Source of the DNA: Mixta tenebrionis
GTDB taxonomy: Bacteria > Pseudomonadota > Gammaproteobacteria > Enterobacterales > Enterobacteriaceae
NCBI RefSeq assembly: GCF_006517625.1
Contig: NZ_VHQI01000005.1
Coordinates: 310,341 to 374,340 of the forward strand
Length of the DNA: 64,000 bases
Direction of reading: 5' to 3'
Shown here: piece by piece, positions 54,720 through 63,211 of the stretch
How the letters are laid out: each line of letters starts with the position of its first letter
Position numbering within the stretch: position 1 is the first letter of the stretch
The notes under the pieces: model-generated
What the model was told of the DNA's origin: nothing
The model's input: only the letters and a program-made list of their open reading frames with translations
The model's database searches: none
Translations under genes and position numbers: made by a program

Positions 54720-56118
54720 GTTCCGTTTCCTTAGCGCTTTCCCGCTTGTTTCGTTGTGTCAGCCAGTAAGCGCCGTAGCAGAGCGCGACAAAAGGCAGCC
54801 CGCACCAGAGAGCGATGCGCTGTTCGGGATCGAACGCCAGCCCAACGCAGGCCAGCAGGCAGAGTACGAAACCCAGTATCGGCGTCAGCGGGAACCAGGG
54901 CGCACGATATTTTAGTTCGGCAAGCGCATGACCTTCTCGCAGGTAGCGACGGCGAAACGCATAGTGCGCGGCGCAGATGCTGAGCCAGACCGCCACCACG
55001 GCAAAGCCGGAAATCGCGGAGAGCGCTACGTAAACCGTATCCGCCGCGACGATGCTGGAAAACAGCGCCAGCAGCCCGCCCAGCATGCTGGCGCTGATGG
55101 CGAACAGCGGAATGCCGCGTCGCGTCAGGCGAGCGAAGCAGCGCGGCAGCGTGCCCTCGTTAGAGAGCGACCAGAGCATACGTCCTGAAGCGTACAGGCC
55201 GGAGTTCGCCGCCGAGAGAATCGCCGTCAGAATAACAAAGTTGATAATATCCGCCGCCCAGGGCAGGCCGATCTTTTCAAATACCAGCACGAAAGGACTT
55301 TTGACAATGCCCGCCTGATCCATTGGTATCAGCGCCGCCAGGATCAGCACCGTGCCGATAAAAAAGATAATCAGCCGCGCCACGGTGGTGCGAATCGCCA
55401 GCGGCACTACCTGCTGCGGATTCTCCGTTTCCCCGGCGGCGATGCCGATCAGTTCAGTGCCGGAGAAGGCGAAGTTTACCGCTACCATGGTCATCAAAAT
55501 CGGCAGTACGCCATGCGGCAGCCAGCCGGAGGCGGTGAGGTTATGGAAGAACGGCGCGGGCGTGCCGTCTTTGAGCGGGATTACGCCGAATACCGCACAG
55601 CCGCCCAGAATAATAAAGGCGAGGATGGTGATCACTTTGATCAGGGAGAACCAGAATTCACCCTCGGCAAAAAAGCGCGTCGAGATAACGTTCAGTAAAA
55701 AGATCGCGATGCAGAACACCAGACACCAAAGCCAGACCGGCGATTGCGGAAACCAGTACTGCATACAGAAACCGGCGGCCGTCAGGCTGGAGCCGAGCGC
55801 CACGGTCCAGGTGAGCCAGTAGAGCCAGGCGACAGCATAGCCGGTAGCCGGGCTGAGGTAGCGGCTGGCGTAGACGTGAAACGCGCCGGTTTCCGGCATC
55901 GCCACCGACAGTTCGCCCAGCGACTGCATGACCAGCCAGACCACCAGCGCGCCGATCAGATAGGCCAGCAGCGTCCCCGCCGCGCCGGTAGTGGAAATAA
56001 TATAGCCGGTGTTGAAAAACAGGCCGGTGCCAATCACCCCGCCCAGGGAGAGCATCACCAGATGGCGCGCTTTCATACTGCGTTTAAATTCGTCGCCTTG
56101 CGGCTGTGCTGACTGCAT
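54709..56118 (-). CDS. mmuP: S-methylmethionine permease MmuP
   Basis: A 469-residue amino acid-polyamine-organocation permease with twelve predicted helices. '[78 protein letters not shown]' matches E. coli MmuP (YkfD). The ATG at 56118 (MQSAQPQ) fits the known start; the longer frame upstream is not credible because it runs through the operator. First gene of mmuPM, behind a MetJ-type operator. Confidence 0.93.
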   Translation of the reverse strand: MQSAQPQGDEFKRSMKARHLVMLSLGGVIGTGLFFNTGYIISTTGAAGTLLAYLIGALVVWLVMQSLGELSVAMPETGAFHVYASRYLSPATGYAVAWLYWLTWTVALGSSLTAAGFCMQYWFPQSPVWLWCLVFCIAIFLLNVISTRFFAEGEFWFSLIKVITILAFIILGGCAVFGVIPLKDGTPAPFFHNLTASGWLPHGVLPILMTMVAVNFAFSGTELIGIAAGETENPQQVVPLAIRTTVARLIIFFIGTVLILAALIPMDQAGIVKSPFVLVFEKIGLPWAADIINFVILTAILSAANSGLYASGRMLWSLSNEGTLPRCFARLTRRGIPLFAISASMLGGLLALFSSIVAADTVYVALSAISGFAVVAVWLSICAAHYAFRRRYLREGHALAELKYRAPWFPLTPILGFVLCLLACVGLAFDPEQRIALWCGLPFVALCYGAYWLTQRNKRESAKETEHAV

Positions 56119-56132
56119 ATATCTATCCGTAT

Positions 56133-56148
56133 GGACGTCTAAACTTCT
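56133..56148. promoter_or_regulatory. MetJ operator (tandem met boxes)
   Basis: GGACGTCT-AAACTTCT are two adjacent 8-bp boxes matching AGACGTCT at 7 and 6 positions. They end 14 bases before the mmuP start codon. MetJ repression of mmuPM is known in E. coli. Confidence 0.7.
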
Positions 56149-56284
56149 ATATAAGGCAGGATTTATACCTGTCCCGACGACAGATTGCAATGCAAGAAAG
56201 ATGCGACAGCAGCAGGTGAGCGGAAAGGGACGCCACCGTGCAGAGGTTGGCGGCGTTAATAAATCATGCGCGGCGCAGGCGAAA

Positions 56285-56620
56285 TTAACCGAACATGCTC
56301 TGTAAATAGCGCTCCAGCGCGGCGCGCGAACTAAAGCCGTGCGGAATGCCGTAGTGATCCTGAGTATCCCCAATCAGATAGACGGGGAACTGCGTATAGT
56401 GATCGCAGGTTTTGATCTCCGACGCCGGATCCGCATAGTTCAGGCTTTTCTCTTTCAGCGTCGGATGAATGACCAGGGCAGTTCTTCCCAGGCGCGCCTC
56501 ACGGTTGACGTAAACATAGTTATCGCCCCGGCGGTAGCCATAGGTTTTCGGCGTCACGGCATCCATTTCAAAACCGGCTTTTTCCAGAACGCGCGCCACC
56601 TCATCTGGTCGTAAATACAT
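56285..56620 (-). CDS. Conserved hypothetical protein, function unknown
   Basis: A 111-residue soluble protein that I do not recognise with certainty. It has an N-terminal '[53 protein letters not shown]' and later '[34 protein letters not shown]', a pattern resembling small enterobacterial DUF proteins with a DNA/RNA-mimic-like alpha/beta fold. The start at 56620 is chosen for the GAGAGGATTGAGC preceding it. It is 167 bases upstream of mmuP on the same strand. Confidence 0.7.
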   Translation of the reverse strand: MYLRPDEVARVLEKAGFEMDAVTPKTYGYRRGDNYVYVNREARLGRTALVIHPTLKEKSLNYADPASEIKTCDHYTQFPVYLIGDTQDHYGIPHGFSSRAALERYLQSMFG

Positions 56621-56784
56621 GCTCAATCCTCTCATTCTTATAAAGCTTCGCAACCTTACAACAGCGCGGCGGCCAGGGGCATTCAGAATTATCCAGAAAG
56701 CCTGCCGCAGGTGACGCTTCGCGCTGCGCTTGCGGTGGATGGTCTACACTCAATATTACGTTATTCAGCAAAGGGAGAATAAAA

Positions 56785-57099
56785 ATGTTCAAACAAACAA
56801 CGACAAACGACCAGGCAGACTTTCATCAGGATATTTCAGCGCTGGCGGATACGCTGGACGATTTGCTGAAATCTTACGGCAGTAAAGCCCAGGATGACAT
56901 TGACGCGGCGCGGAGTAAAGCGGAAGCGCTGTTAAAAGAGACGCGCGCTAAGTTGCATGGACGTAACCGCGTCAGCCAGGCGGCGCGCAATGCTGGACAG
57001 CAGGTAGACGGCTGGATCCACGATAAACCCTGGCAGGGCGCCGGTATTGGCGCGGCGGTCGGTATTTTTATCGGAGCGCTGCTGGCTTCCCGTCGTTAA
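56785..57099 (+). CDS. ygaM: YgaM, DUF883 membrane-anchored ribosome-associated family
   Basis: A 104-residue protein of the ElaB/YgaM/YqjD family. 'DISALADTLDDLLKSYGSKAQDDIDAARSKAEALLKETRAKLHGRNRVSQAARNAGQQVDGWI' is a long charged helix and 'PWQGAGIGAAVGIFIGALLASRR' the C-terminal membrane anchor. It matches E. coli YgaM. Paralogues tether ribosomes to the membrane in stationary phase. AAAGGGAG precedes the ATG. Confidence 0.92.
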   Translation: MFKQTTTNDQADFHQDISALADTLDDLLKSYGSKAQDDIDAARSKAEALLKETRAKLHGRNRVSQAARNAGQQVDGWIHDKPWQGAGIGAAVGIFIGALLASRR

Positions 57100-57114
57100 C
57101 GCCTGCGCTTATGT

Positions 57115-57140
57115 TCTTTCCCCGCACGGGCGGGGAAAGA
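57115..57140 (+). repeat. Perfect 11-bp hairpin after ygaM
   Basis: TCTTTCCCCGC and GCGGGGAAAGA are exact reverse complements around a four-base loop ACGG. No T run follows, so it is a stabilising or weakly terminating hairpin. Its right arm leads into the first 56-bp repeat. Confidence 0.7.
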
Positions 57141-57363
57141 AATCACCTGCGGAAACTTAAGCTTCGTCCGACACCTTCCCCACTCGCTCAGGGAAAAATC
57201 ACCCGCGGAAACTTAAGCTTCGTCCGACACCTTCCCCACTCGCTCAGGGAAAAATCACCCGCGGAAACTTAAGCTTCGTCCGACACCTTCCCCACTCGCT
57301 CAGGGAAAAATCACCCGCGGAAACTTAAGCTTCGTCCGACACCTTCCCTGCCTGCAGAGGAAA
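57140..57363. repeat. Tandem array, 56-bp unit, four copies
   Basis: The block with GGAAACTTAAGCTTCGTCCG recurs with exact spacing: the GCTTCGTCC element begins at 57161, 57217, 57273 and 57329. The inner copies are identical; the first has one change (ACCTGCGG for ACCCGCGG) and the last diverges after CACCTTCCC. 56 is not a multiple of three, so it is not coding. Confidence 0.92.
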
Positions 57364-57480
57364 AATAAAACCTGCCGCCGTTTCCTCGCCGGTAAGCAAA
57401 TAGCGCATTTATCCAAACGCCGCGCTATTTGGACGTTGCTTTGCATATACAAAGTTACGTTTGCGTCTGGCGCGTGCGGA

Positions 57481-57646
57481 TACGCCCGGCGGTTAATTTT
57501 CTCTGCCGCCATACAGATATCGCCTGGCGGCTGATGTTCTCTGCCGCCATACAGCTATCGCCCAGCGGCTGATGTTCTCTGCTGCCATGCAGCTATCGCC
57601 CGGCGGCTGATGTTCTCTGATGCCATACAGATATTGCCCGGCGGTG
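57481..57646. repeat. Tandem array, 38-bp unit, about four copies
   Basis: GCGGCTGATGTTCTCTGCCGCCATACAG-TATCGCCC recurs with CCAT motifs at 57510, 57548, 57586 and 57624, exactly 38 bases apart. Copies differ by a few bases, unlike the 56-bp array, which suggests an older array. Confidence 0.88.
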
Positions 57647-57961
57647 AAAACACGCTGCGCTAAACTTCAGCGCAAACGATAAATACCCCGCGCCAGTGGG
57701 TCAGCGGCTGCAGCTAAAACAGGTACGCACGCCGGTGGAAAAATTCAGCCGGCGGTAAAAATAAGCGGCGGAAATGTTAAGCAATAAACCAGTAATTGTT
57801 GCCTTAATTTAATATCTCCTGCATTCAGGCGGCCTGTCGGGACGCTTTGCACTGCTGAAACAGTAAACAAAACTGGTATGTCCTGTTAAATGCTTTCAAC
57901 CACGAAATAGTTTTTTGGGTTACTATTAGTTCCGACGAATTATCAACCATGCTTATTTCTT

Positions 57962-59146
57962 ATGAATTCAACGACTCATGGACTCAGCCCGACGCTGGTG
58001 GCGTTAATGTCCATCGCTACCGGGCTGGCGGTAGCCTGCAACTACTATGCGCAGCCTTTGCTGGATACCATTGCCCGCGGCTTTAACCTGTCGGTAAGCC
58101 AGGCCGGTTTTATTGTGACCACGGCGCAGCTCGGCTACGCTGCCGGCTTGTTACTGCTGGTGCCGCTGGGCGACCGCCTTGAGCGGCGCGCGCTGATCGT
58201 AGGCATGAGCCTGCTGGCGGCTGGCGGCATGGTAATTACCGCCCTTGCCACCAGCCTTACCATGATGCTGCTGGGCACCGCCCTGACCGGGCTGTTTTCC
58301 GTGGTCGCGCAGCTGCTGGTGCCGCTGGCGGCAACGCTGGCCGCTCCGGAGAAGCGCGGCAAGGTAGTGGGCACGGTAATGAGCGGGCTGCTGCTCGGCA
58401 TTTTACTGGCGCGTACCGTTGCCGGCGCGCTGGCGCAGCTGGGCGGCTGGCGTGCGGTATTCTGGGTAGCCAGCGTGCTGATGGCGTTAATGGCGCTGGC
58501 GCTGTGGCGCGGTTTACCACGCTATCGGCAGACGGTGGCGTTAAGCTATCCGCAGCTGCTTGGCTCTATTTTTCATCTCTATGCCGCCGCGCGCGTGCTG
58601 CGCACCCGCGCCGTTATCGGCTGTCTCTCTTTCGCTAACTTCAGCATCTTATGGACTTCAATGGCGTTTCTGCTGGCGGCTCCCCCCTGGAACTACAGCG
58701 AGGGCGAAATTGGCCTGCTGGGGCTGGCCGGCGCCGCCGGCGCCCTGGCGGCGCGTCAGGCCGGCACGCTGGCCGATCGGGGCAAAGCACGCCTGACTAC
58801 CACGCTGGGCCTGCTGATTATGCTGGCTTCCTGGGCGCTGACCGCGCTGGGCGCCCATTCGCTGCTGGCCCTGATCGCCGGGATTATTCTGCTCGATCTG
58901 GCGGTACAGGGCGTACACATCACTAATCAGAGCGTGATCTATCGGCGCATGCCCGAAGCGCGCAACCGGCTAACCGCCGGTTATATGACCAGCTACTTTA
59001 TCGGCGGCGCGGCTGGATCACTGCTCTCCGCTAACGCTTATCATTTTGCCGGCTGGTATGGCGTATGCGCCGCCGGCTCGCTATTAACTTTGCTTAATCT
59101 GTTATGCTGGTGGGCCGGCTATCGCTATGAAGATCACAAGAATTAA
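57962..59146 (+). CDS. MFS transporter, YgaY-like
   Basis: A 394-residue twelve-helix major facilitator. 'GLAVACNYYAQPLLDTIARGFNLSVSQAGFIVTTAQLGYAAGLLLLVPLGDRLERRALI' contains the family loop motif. Gene order ygaM - MFS - mprA - emrAB fits E. coli, where ygaY lies in this place but is broken in K-12; here the frame is intact. The ygaZH genes found between ygaY and mprA in E. coli are missing. Substrate unknown. Confidence 0.85.
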   Translation: MNSTTHGLSPTLVALMSIATGLAVACNYYAQPLLDTIARGFNLSVSQAGFIVTTAQLGYAAGLLLLVPLGDRLERRALIVGMSLLAAGGMVITALATSLTMMLLGTALTGLFSVVAQLLVPLAATLAAPEKRGKVVGTVMSGLLLGILLARTVAGALAQLGGWRAVFWVASVLMALMALALWRGLPRYRQTVALSYPQLLGSIFHLYAAARVLRTRAVIGCLSFANFSILWTSMAFLLAAPPWNYSEGEIGLLGLAGAAGALAARQAGTLADRGKARLTTTLGLLIMLASWALTALGAHSLLALIAGIILLDLAVQGVHITNQSVIYRRMPEARNRLTAGYMTSYFIGGAAGSLLSANAYHFAGWYGVCAAGSLLTLLNLLCWWAGYRYEDHKN

Positions 59147-59602
59147 CTGACAGAACATAAATAGCCTTTCTTTCAGGCAAACCGAGCTACCAGGCCGCTA
59201 AGCGCTCTGATATGGTTAGTTTGAAATTCATTCATATCAGTTATATTTTCATAAGCAATTATTTAAGGTACAGAAAGAGTATCGTGATAAAGCCGCAGTA
59301 AACAACAACGCTATTCATGTCAGCCATACGCCTGTTATATTAGCGTCAGGCATGTTTCCCGCGGCAGCTGCCAGCGAGCAACAGTAGTATCGCGCAGCGT
59401 TTTTGCTTTACTCCGTGGCGATTGATCGATCAGACCCGCGACCGCCTTAATCCGGCAGTCTGAAGTTTCGGTTTATGGAGTGAGCCGGAAATATTGAATG
59501 GTGACGTAGCGACCGCATGAACAGACCCGCTGGTAGCGCTGTTGATGCCTGTTTCGTCATCACCATTACTATACCAGTTGCAACTAATGAGGTTCCTTTA
59601 AG
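59147..59602. other. Promoter region of mprA-emrAB
   Basis: 456 bases without a gene. GAGG ten bases before the mprA ATG serves as ribosome-binding site. The mprA promoter and MprA operator should lie in the last 80 bases; I could not define them. Confidence 0.5.
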
Positions 59603-60136
59603 ATGGAAAGTTCGTTTACTCCCATTGAACAGATGCTGAACATTCGCGCCACCCGCCATAAAGATTTCCCACTCCAGGAAATCATGCTGACGCGTCTGTG
59701 CATGCATATGCAGAGCAAGCTGTTGGATAATCGCAATAAAATGCTGAAAGCTCAGGGGATTAACGAGACACTGTTTATGGCGCTAATTACGCTGGACGCT
59801 CAGGAGAATCAGAGCATTCAGCCTTCCGAACTGAGCGCGGCGCTGGGATCGTCCCGCACCAACGCGACGCGTATCGCCGATGAGCTGGAAAAACGCGGCT
59901 GGATTGAACGACGCGAAAGCGATAACGATCGCCGCTGCCTGCACCTGCACCTGACGGAAAAAGGGAATGCGTTCCTGCGCCAGGTACTTCCGCCGCAGCA
60001 TCAGAGCCTGCAGTATCTTTGGTCCTCCCTGAGCAACAGCGAAAAAACCCAGCTGGAGAGCCTGACGCGCAAGCTGCTGAACCGTCTGGATCAGATGGAT
60101 GAAGAGGAGGTTATTTCCTCCCTCTCCCATCAATAG
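59603..60136 (+). CDS. mprA: MarR-family repressor MprA (EmrR)
   Basis: A 177-residue MarR regulator that reads as E. coli MprA: '[48 protein letters not shown]' and the winged helix '[45 protein letters not shown]'. It represses mprA-emrAB and is released by uncouplers, salicylate and other hydrophobic drugs. First gene of the operon. Confidence 0.96.
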   Translation: MESSFTPIEQMLNIRATRHKDFPLQEIMLTRLCMHMQSKLLDNRNKMLKAQGINETLFMALITLDAQENQSIQPSELSAALGSSRTNATRIADELEKRGWIERRESDNDRRCLHLHLTEKGNAFLRQVLPPQHQSLQYLWSSLSNSEKTQLESLTRKLLNRLDQMDEEEVISSLSHQ

Positions 60137-60281
60137 CAATTCCTGCGACACAATCACACTCAGAAATCGATATCTTAGTCCGCTTTTGTCCATGCCAGCG
60201 CCGTTTCGCTGGCTTTTTAGGCTCGGGCTACTGCGTACAAGGAGCGACGCACCCCGAATAGGTGTATACGTGGAGAAAACC

Positions 60282-61457
60282 ATGAGTGCGAATGCGGAAA
60301 CGCAATCCCCCCAGAAGTCTGCCGGGAAAAAGAAAACGCGTAAAAAAGCGTTAATCTTCCTGGCGGCGCTGTTTATTCTGGCCGGCATTGCTTACCTGAT
60401 TTACTGGGCGCTGGTGCTGCGTCATTTTGAAGAAACCGATGATGCCTACGTGGCGGGCAATCAGGTGCAGATTATGGCCCAGGTGTCCGGCAGCGTGAAC
60501 AGAGTCTGGTTTGATAACACCGACTTCGTTAAAAAAGGCGACGTGCTGGTAACGCTGGATAAAACCGATGCGGAGCAGGCGTTTGAAAAAGCGCAAACCG
60601 CGCTGGCTACCAGCGTGCGCCAGACGCATCAGCTGATGATTAACAGCAAGCAGTATCAGGCCTCGATTGCCCTGCGAAAAACCGCGCTGGCGCAGGCGGA
60701 AGCCGACCTGAAGCGCCGTGAGCCGCTGGGCGCCTCTAATCTGATCGGCCGTGAAGAGCTGCAGCACGCGCGCGACGCCGTCGCTACCGCCAGGGCGCAG
60801 CTGGACGTGGCGGTGCAGCAATATAATGCCAATCAGGCGGTAATTCTGGATACCTCGCTGGAAAACCAGCCCGCGGTAAAACAGAACGCCGCCGCGCTGC
60901 GTGACGCCTGGCTGGCGTTACAGCGCACCGAAATTCGCAGCCCGATTGACGGCTACGTTTCCCGCCGCAGCGTGCAGGTAGGCGCGCAGATTTCTCCCGC
61001 CACGCCGCTGATGGCGGAAGTACCCGCCACCGGCGTCTGGGTCGACGCCAACTTTAAAGAGACGCAGCTGGCAGGCGTGCGCATCGGCCAACCGGCCACG
61101 GTGATCAGCAATATCTATGGTGATGACGTGGTGTACCACGGCAAGGTCGTCGGCCTGGATATGGGCACCGGCAGCGCCTTTTCTCTGCTGCCCGCGCAGA
61201 ACGCAACGGGGAACTGGATCAAAGTCGTCCAGCGTCTGCCGGTACGTATTGAGCTGGATGCCAAAGAAGTGGCGGATCATCCGCTGCGCATCGGCCTTTC
61301 CACGCTGGTTAAAATAGATACCAGCAATAAAGAGGGCAGCGTGCTGGCTTCTCAGGTACGTCAGGGCCCCGCTTATCAGAGCGATGCGCTGGCGATCGAT
61401 CTGGCGCCGGTCAATCAGTTAATCAGCGAGATCATTCGCGCCAATGCGAGCGAGTAA
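60282..61457 (+). CDS. emrA: Multidrug efflux membrane-fusion protein EmrA
   Basis: A 391-residue periplasmic adaptor with one N-terminal transmembrane helix (about 23-46), the 'ETDDAYVAGNQVQIMAQVSGSVNRVWFDNTDFVKKGDVLVTLDKTDA' biotinyl-lipoyl part, an alpha-helical hairpin (about 100-210) and 'RSPIDGYVSRRSVQVGAQISPATPLMAEVP'. It links EmrB to TolC. The start at 60282 follows GGAGAAAACC; upstream in-frame sequence overlaps mprA and is not credible. Confidence 0.96.
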   Translation: MSANAETQSPQKSAGKKKTRKKALIFLAALFILAGIAYLIYWALVLRHFEETDDAYVAGNQVQIMAQVSGSVNRVWFDNTDFVKKGDVLVTLDKTDAEQAFEKAQTALATSVRQTHQLMINSKQYQASIALRKTALAQAEADLKRREPLGASNLIGREELQHARDAVATARAQLDVAVQQYNANQAVILDTSLENQPAVKQNAAALRDAWLALQRTEIRSPIDGYVSRRSVQVGAQISPATPLMAEVPATGVWVDANFKETQLAGVRIGQPATVISNIYGDDVVYHGKVVGLDMGTGSAFSLLPAQNATGNWIKVVQRLPVRIELDAKEVADHPLRIGLSTLVKIDTSNKEGSVLASQVRQGPAYQSDALAIDLAPVNQLISEIIRANASE

Positions 61458-61471
61458 CGCGGGAGACTGTT

Positions 61472-63007
61472 ATGGCACAAAAACCGCTTGAAGGCGCTCA
61501 GCTGGTCCTTATGACCATCGCGCTGTCGCTGGCGACCTTTATGCAGGTGCTGGATTCCACCATCGCCAACGTTGCCATTCCGACTATCGCCGGTAATCTG
61601 GGCGCCTCGAACTCGCAGGGCACCTGGGTTATCACTTCGTTCGGCGTGGCGAATGCTATCTCCATTCCGATTACCGGCTGGCTGGCGAAGCGCATCGGCG
61701 AGGTGAAACTGTTTGTCTGGTCAACCATCGCCTTTGCGCTGGCTTCTTTTCTCTGCGGCATTGCGGACAGCCTTTCGATGCTGATTCTGTTCCGCGTGAT
61801 ACAGGGTCTGGTGGCCGGCCCGCTGATTCCGCTGTCGCAAAGCCTGCTGTTAAGCAACTATCCCCCCGCCAAACGCAGCATCGCGCTCTCTTTGTGGGCG
61901 ATGACGGTGGTGGTGGCGCCGATCTGCGGCCCGATTCTCGGCGGCTGGATCAGCGACAACTATCACTGGGGCTGGATCTTCTTTATTAACGTGCCGATCG
62001 GCATTGTGGTGACCATCCTGACGCTGCAGACGCTGCGCAACCGGGAAACCAAAACGGAGATCCGCCCGATCGATACCGTGGGGCTGGTGCTGCTGGTGGT
62101 GGGCATCGGCGCGCTGCAGATTATGCTCGATCGCGGACGCGAGCTGGACTGGTTTAGCTCAACCGAGATTATCGTGCTGACGGTGGTAGCGGTGGTGGCG
62201 CTGGCGGTTCTGTTTGTCTGGGAGATGACGGACGACCATCCGGTGGTTGACCTGACGCTATTCAAGTCGCGTAACTTTACCATCGGCTGTCTGTCGATTA
62301 GTCTCGCCTATATGCTCTACTTCGGCTCGATTGTTCTGCTGCCGCAGCTGTTGCAGGAGGTGTTCGGCTATACGGCGACCTGGGCCGGGCTGGCGTCCGC
62401 GCCGGTAGGCATTTTCCCGGTGATCCTCTCGCCGATAATCGGCCGCTTTGCGCACCGGATCGACATGCGTTATCTGGTCACCTTCAGCTTTATTATGTAC
62501 GCCGTCTGCTTCTACTGGCGCGCCTGGACTTTCGAGCCAGGCATGGATTTCGGCGCTTCCGCATGGCCGCAGTTTGTACAGGGCCTGGCGGTGGCCTGCT
62601 TCTTTATGCCGCTGACCACCATCACCCTGTCGGGCCTGCCGCCGGAGCGGTTAGCCGCCGCCTCCAGCCTGTCGAACTTTTTGCGTACTCTGGCCGGCTC
62701 GATCGGCACATCGATTACCACCACTATGTGGACTAACCGGGAATCGATGCACCACAGCTATTTCAGCGAATCGATTACGCCTTATAACAGCAATGCGCAA
62801 GAGGCTTATCGCCAGCTGGAGCAGCTGGGCATGAACCATCAACAGGCTTCCGGCTATATCGCCCAGCAGATCACTAATCAGGGTTTGATCATTTCAGCTA
62901 ACGAAGTGTTCTGGATGTCGGCGGGGATTTTCCTCGTGCTGCTGGTGATGGTCTGGTTCGCCCGTCCGCCGTTCAGCTCCGGCGGCGGCGGCGGCGGCGC
63001 GCATTAG
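61472..63007 (+). CDS. emrB: Multidrug efflux MFS transporter EmrB
   Basis: A 511-residue DHA2-family drug:H+ antiporter with fourteen predicted helices. 'LATFMQVLDSTIANVAIPTIAGNLGASNSQGTWVITSFGVANAISIPITGWLAKRIGE' carries motif D1 and A-like features. The C-terminus ends in a glycine run (SSGGGGGGAH), as in E. coli EmrB. It starts 14 bases after emrA and forms the EmrAB-TolC pump with it. Confidence 0.97.
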   Translation: MAQKPLEGAQLVLMTIALSLATFMQVLDSTIANVAIPTIAGNLGASNSQGTWVITSFGVANAISIPITGWLAKRIGEVKLFVWSTIAFALASFLCGIADSLSMLILFRVIQGLVAGPLIPLSQSLLLSNYPPAKRSIALSLWAMTVVVAPICGPILGGWISDNYHWGWIFFINVPIGIVVTILTLQTLRNRETKTEIRPIDTVGLVLLVVGIGALQIMLDRGRELDWFSSTEIIVLTVVAVVALAVLFVWEMTDDHPVVDLTLFKSRNFTIGCLSISLAYMLYFGSIVLLPQLLQEVFGYTATWAGLASAPVGIFPVILSPIIGRFAHRIDMRYLVTFSFIMYAVCFYWRAWTFEPGMDFGASAWPQFVQGLAVACFFMPLTTITLSGLPPERLAAASSLSNFLRTLAGSIGTSITTTMWTNRESMHHSYFSESITPYNSNAQEAYRQLEQLGMNHQQASGYIAQQITNQGLIISANEVFWMSAGIFLVLLVMVWFARPPFSSGGGGGGAH

Positions 63008-63170
63008 TTGCCGGCTGCAGACGCAGCGCGGCAGGAACGCCGGGTAAAGGGCGCATCATGGCCGAAGTCGGGCGGTCACGGCCGACAGGGCTGCGGTCTT
63101 TCCCGGCAGCCCCCGGCACGGACGCCGAACTCAATCGAGGGAGATGGGGAAGACGCTTTTTCCAGGCATA

Positions 63171-63198
63171 AAAAAAACGGGCATTAGCCCGTTTTTTT
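63171..63198. terminator. Bidirectional terminator between emrB and yfiF
   Basis: AAAAAAA-CGGGC-ATTA-GCCCG-TTTTTTT is symmetric, so it ends transcription from both emrB (plus) and yfiF (minus), which converge here. Confidence 0.92.
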
Positions 63199-63211
63199 AT
63201 TTCTCTACCGC

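Larger units (their letters stand above)
57100..57961. other. Repeat-rich intergenic region between ygaM and the YgaY-like gene
   Basis: 862 bases without a gene. It begins with a strong hairpin and then holds a 56-bp tandem array and a separate 38-bp tandem array, followed by about 300 bases leading to the MFS gene with an AT-rich promoter-like end. Confidence 0.7.

Noticed and set aside
57140-57646. Possible CRISPR array
   Set aside because: Repeats are contiguous with no unique spacers between them, and there are no cas genes nearby.
62970-63007. Glycine run at the EmrB C-terminus as a slippage tract
   Set aside because: E. coli EmrB ends the same way, so it is a family feature.
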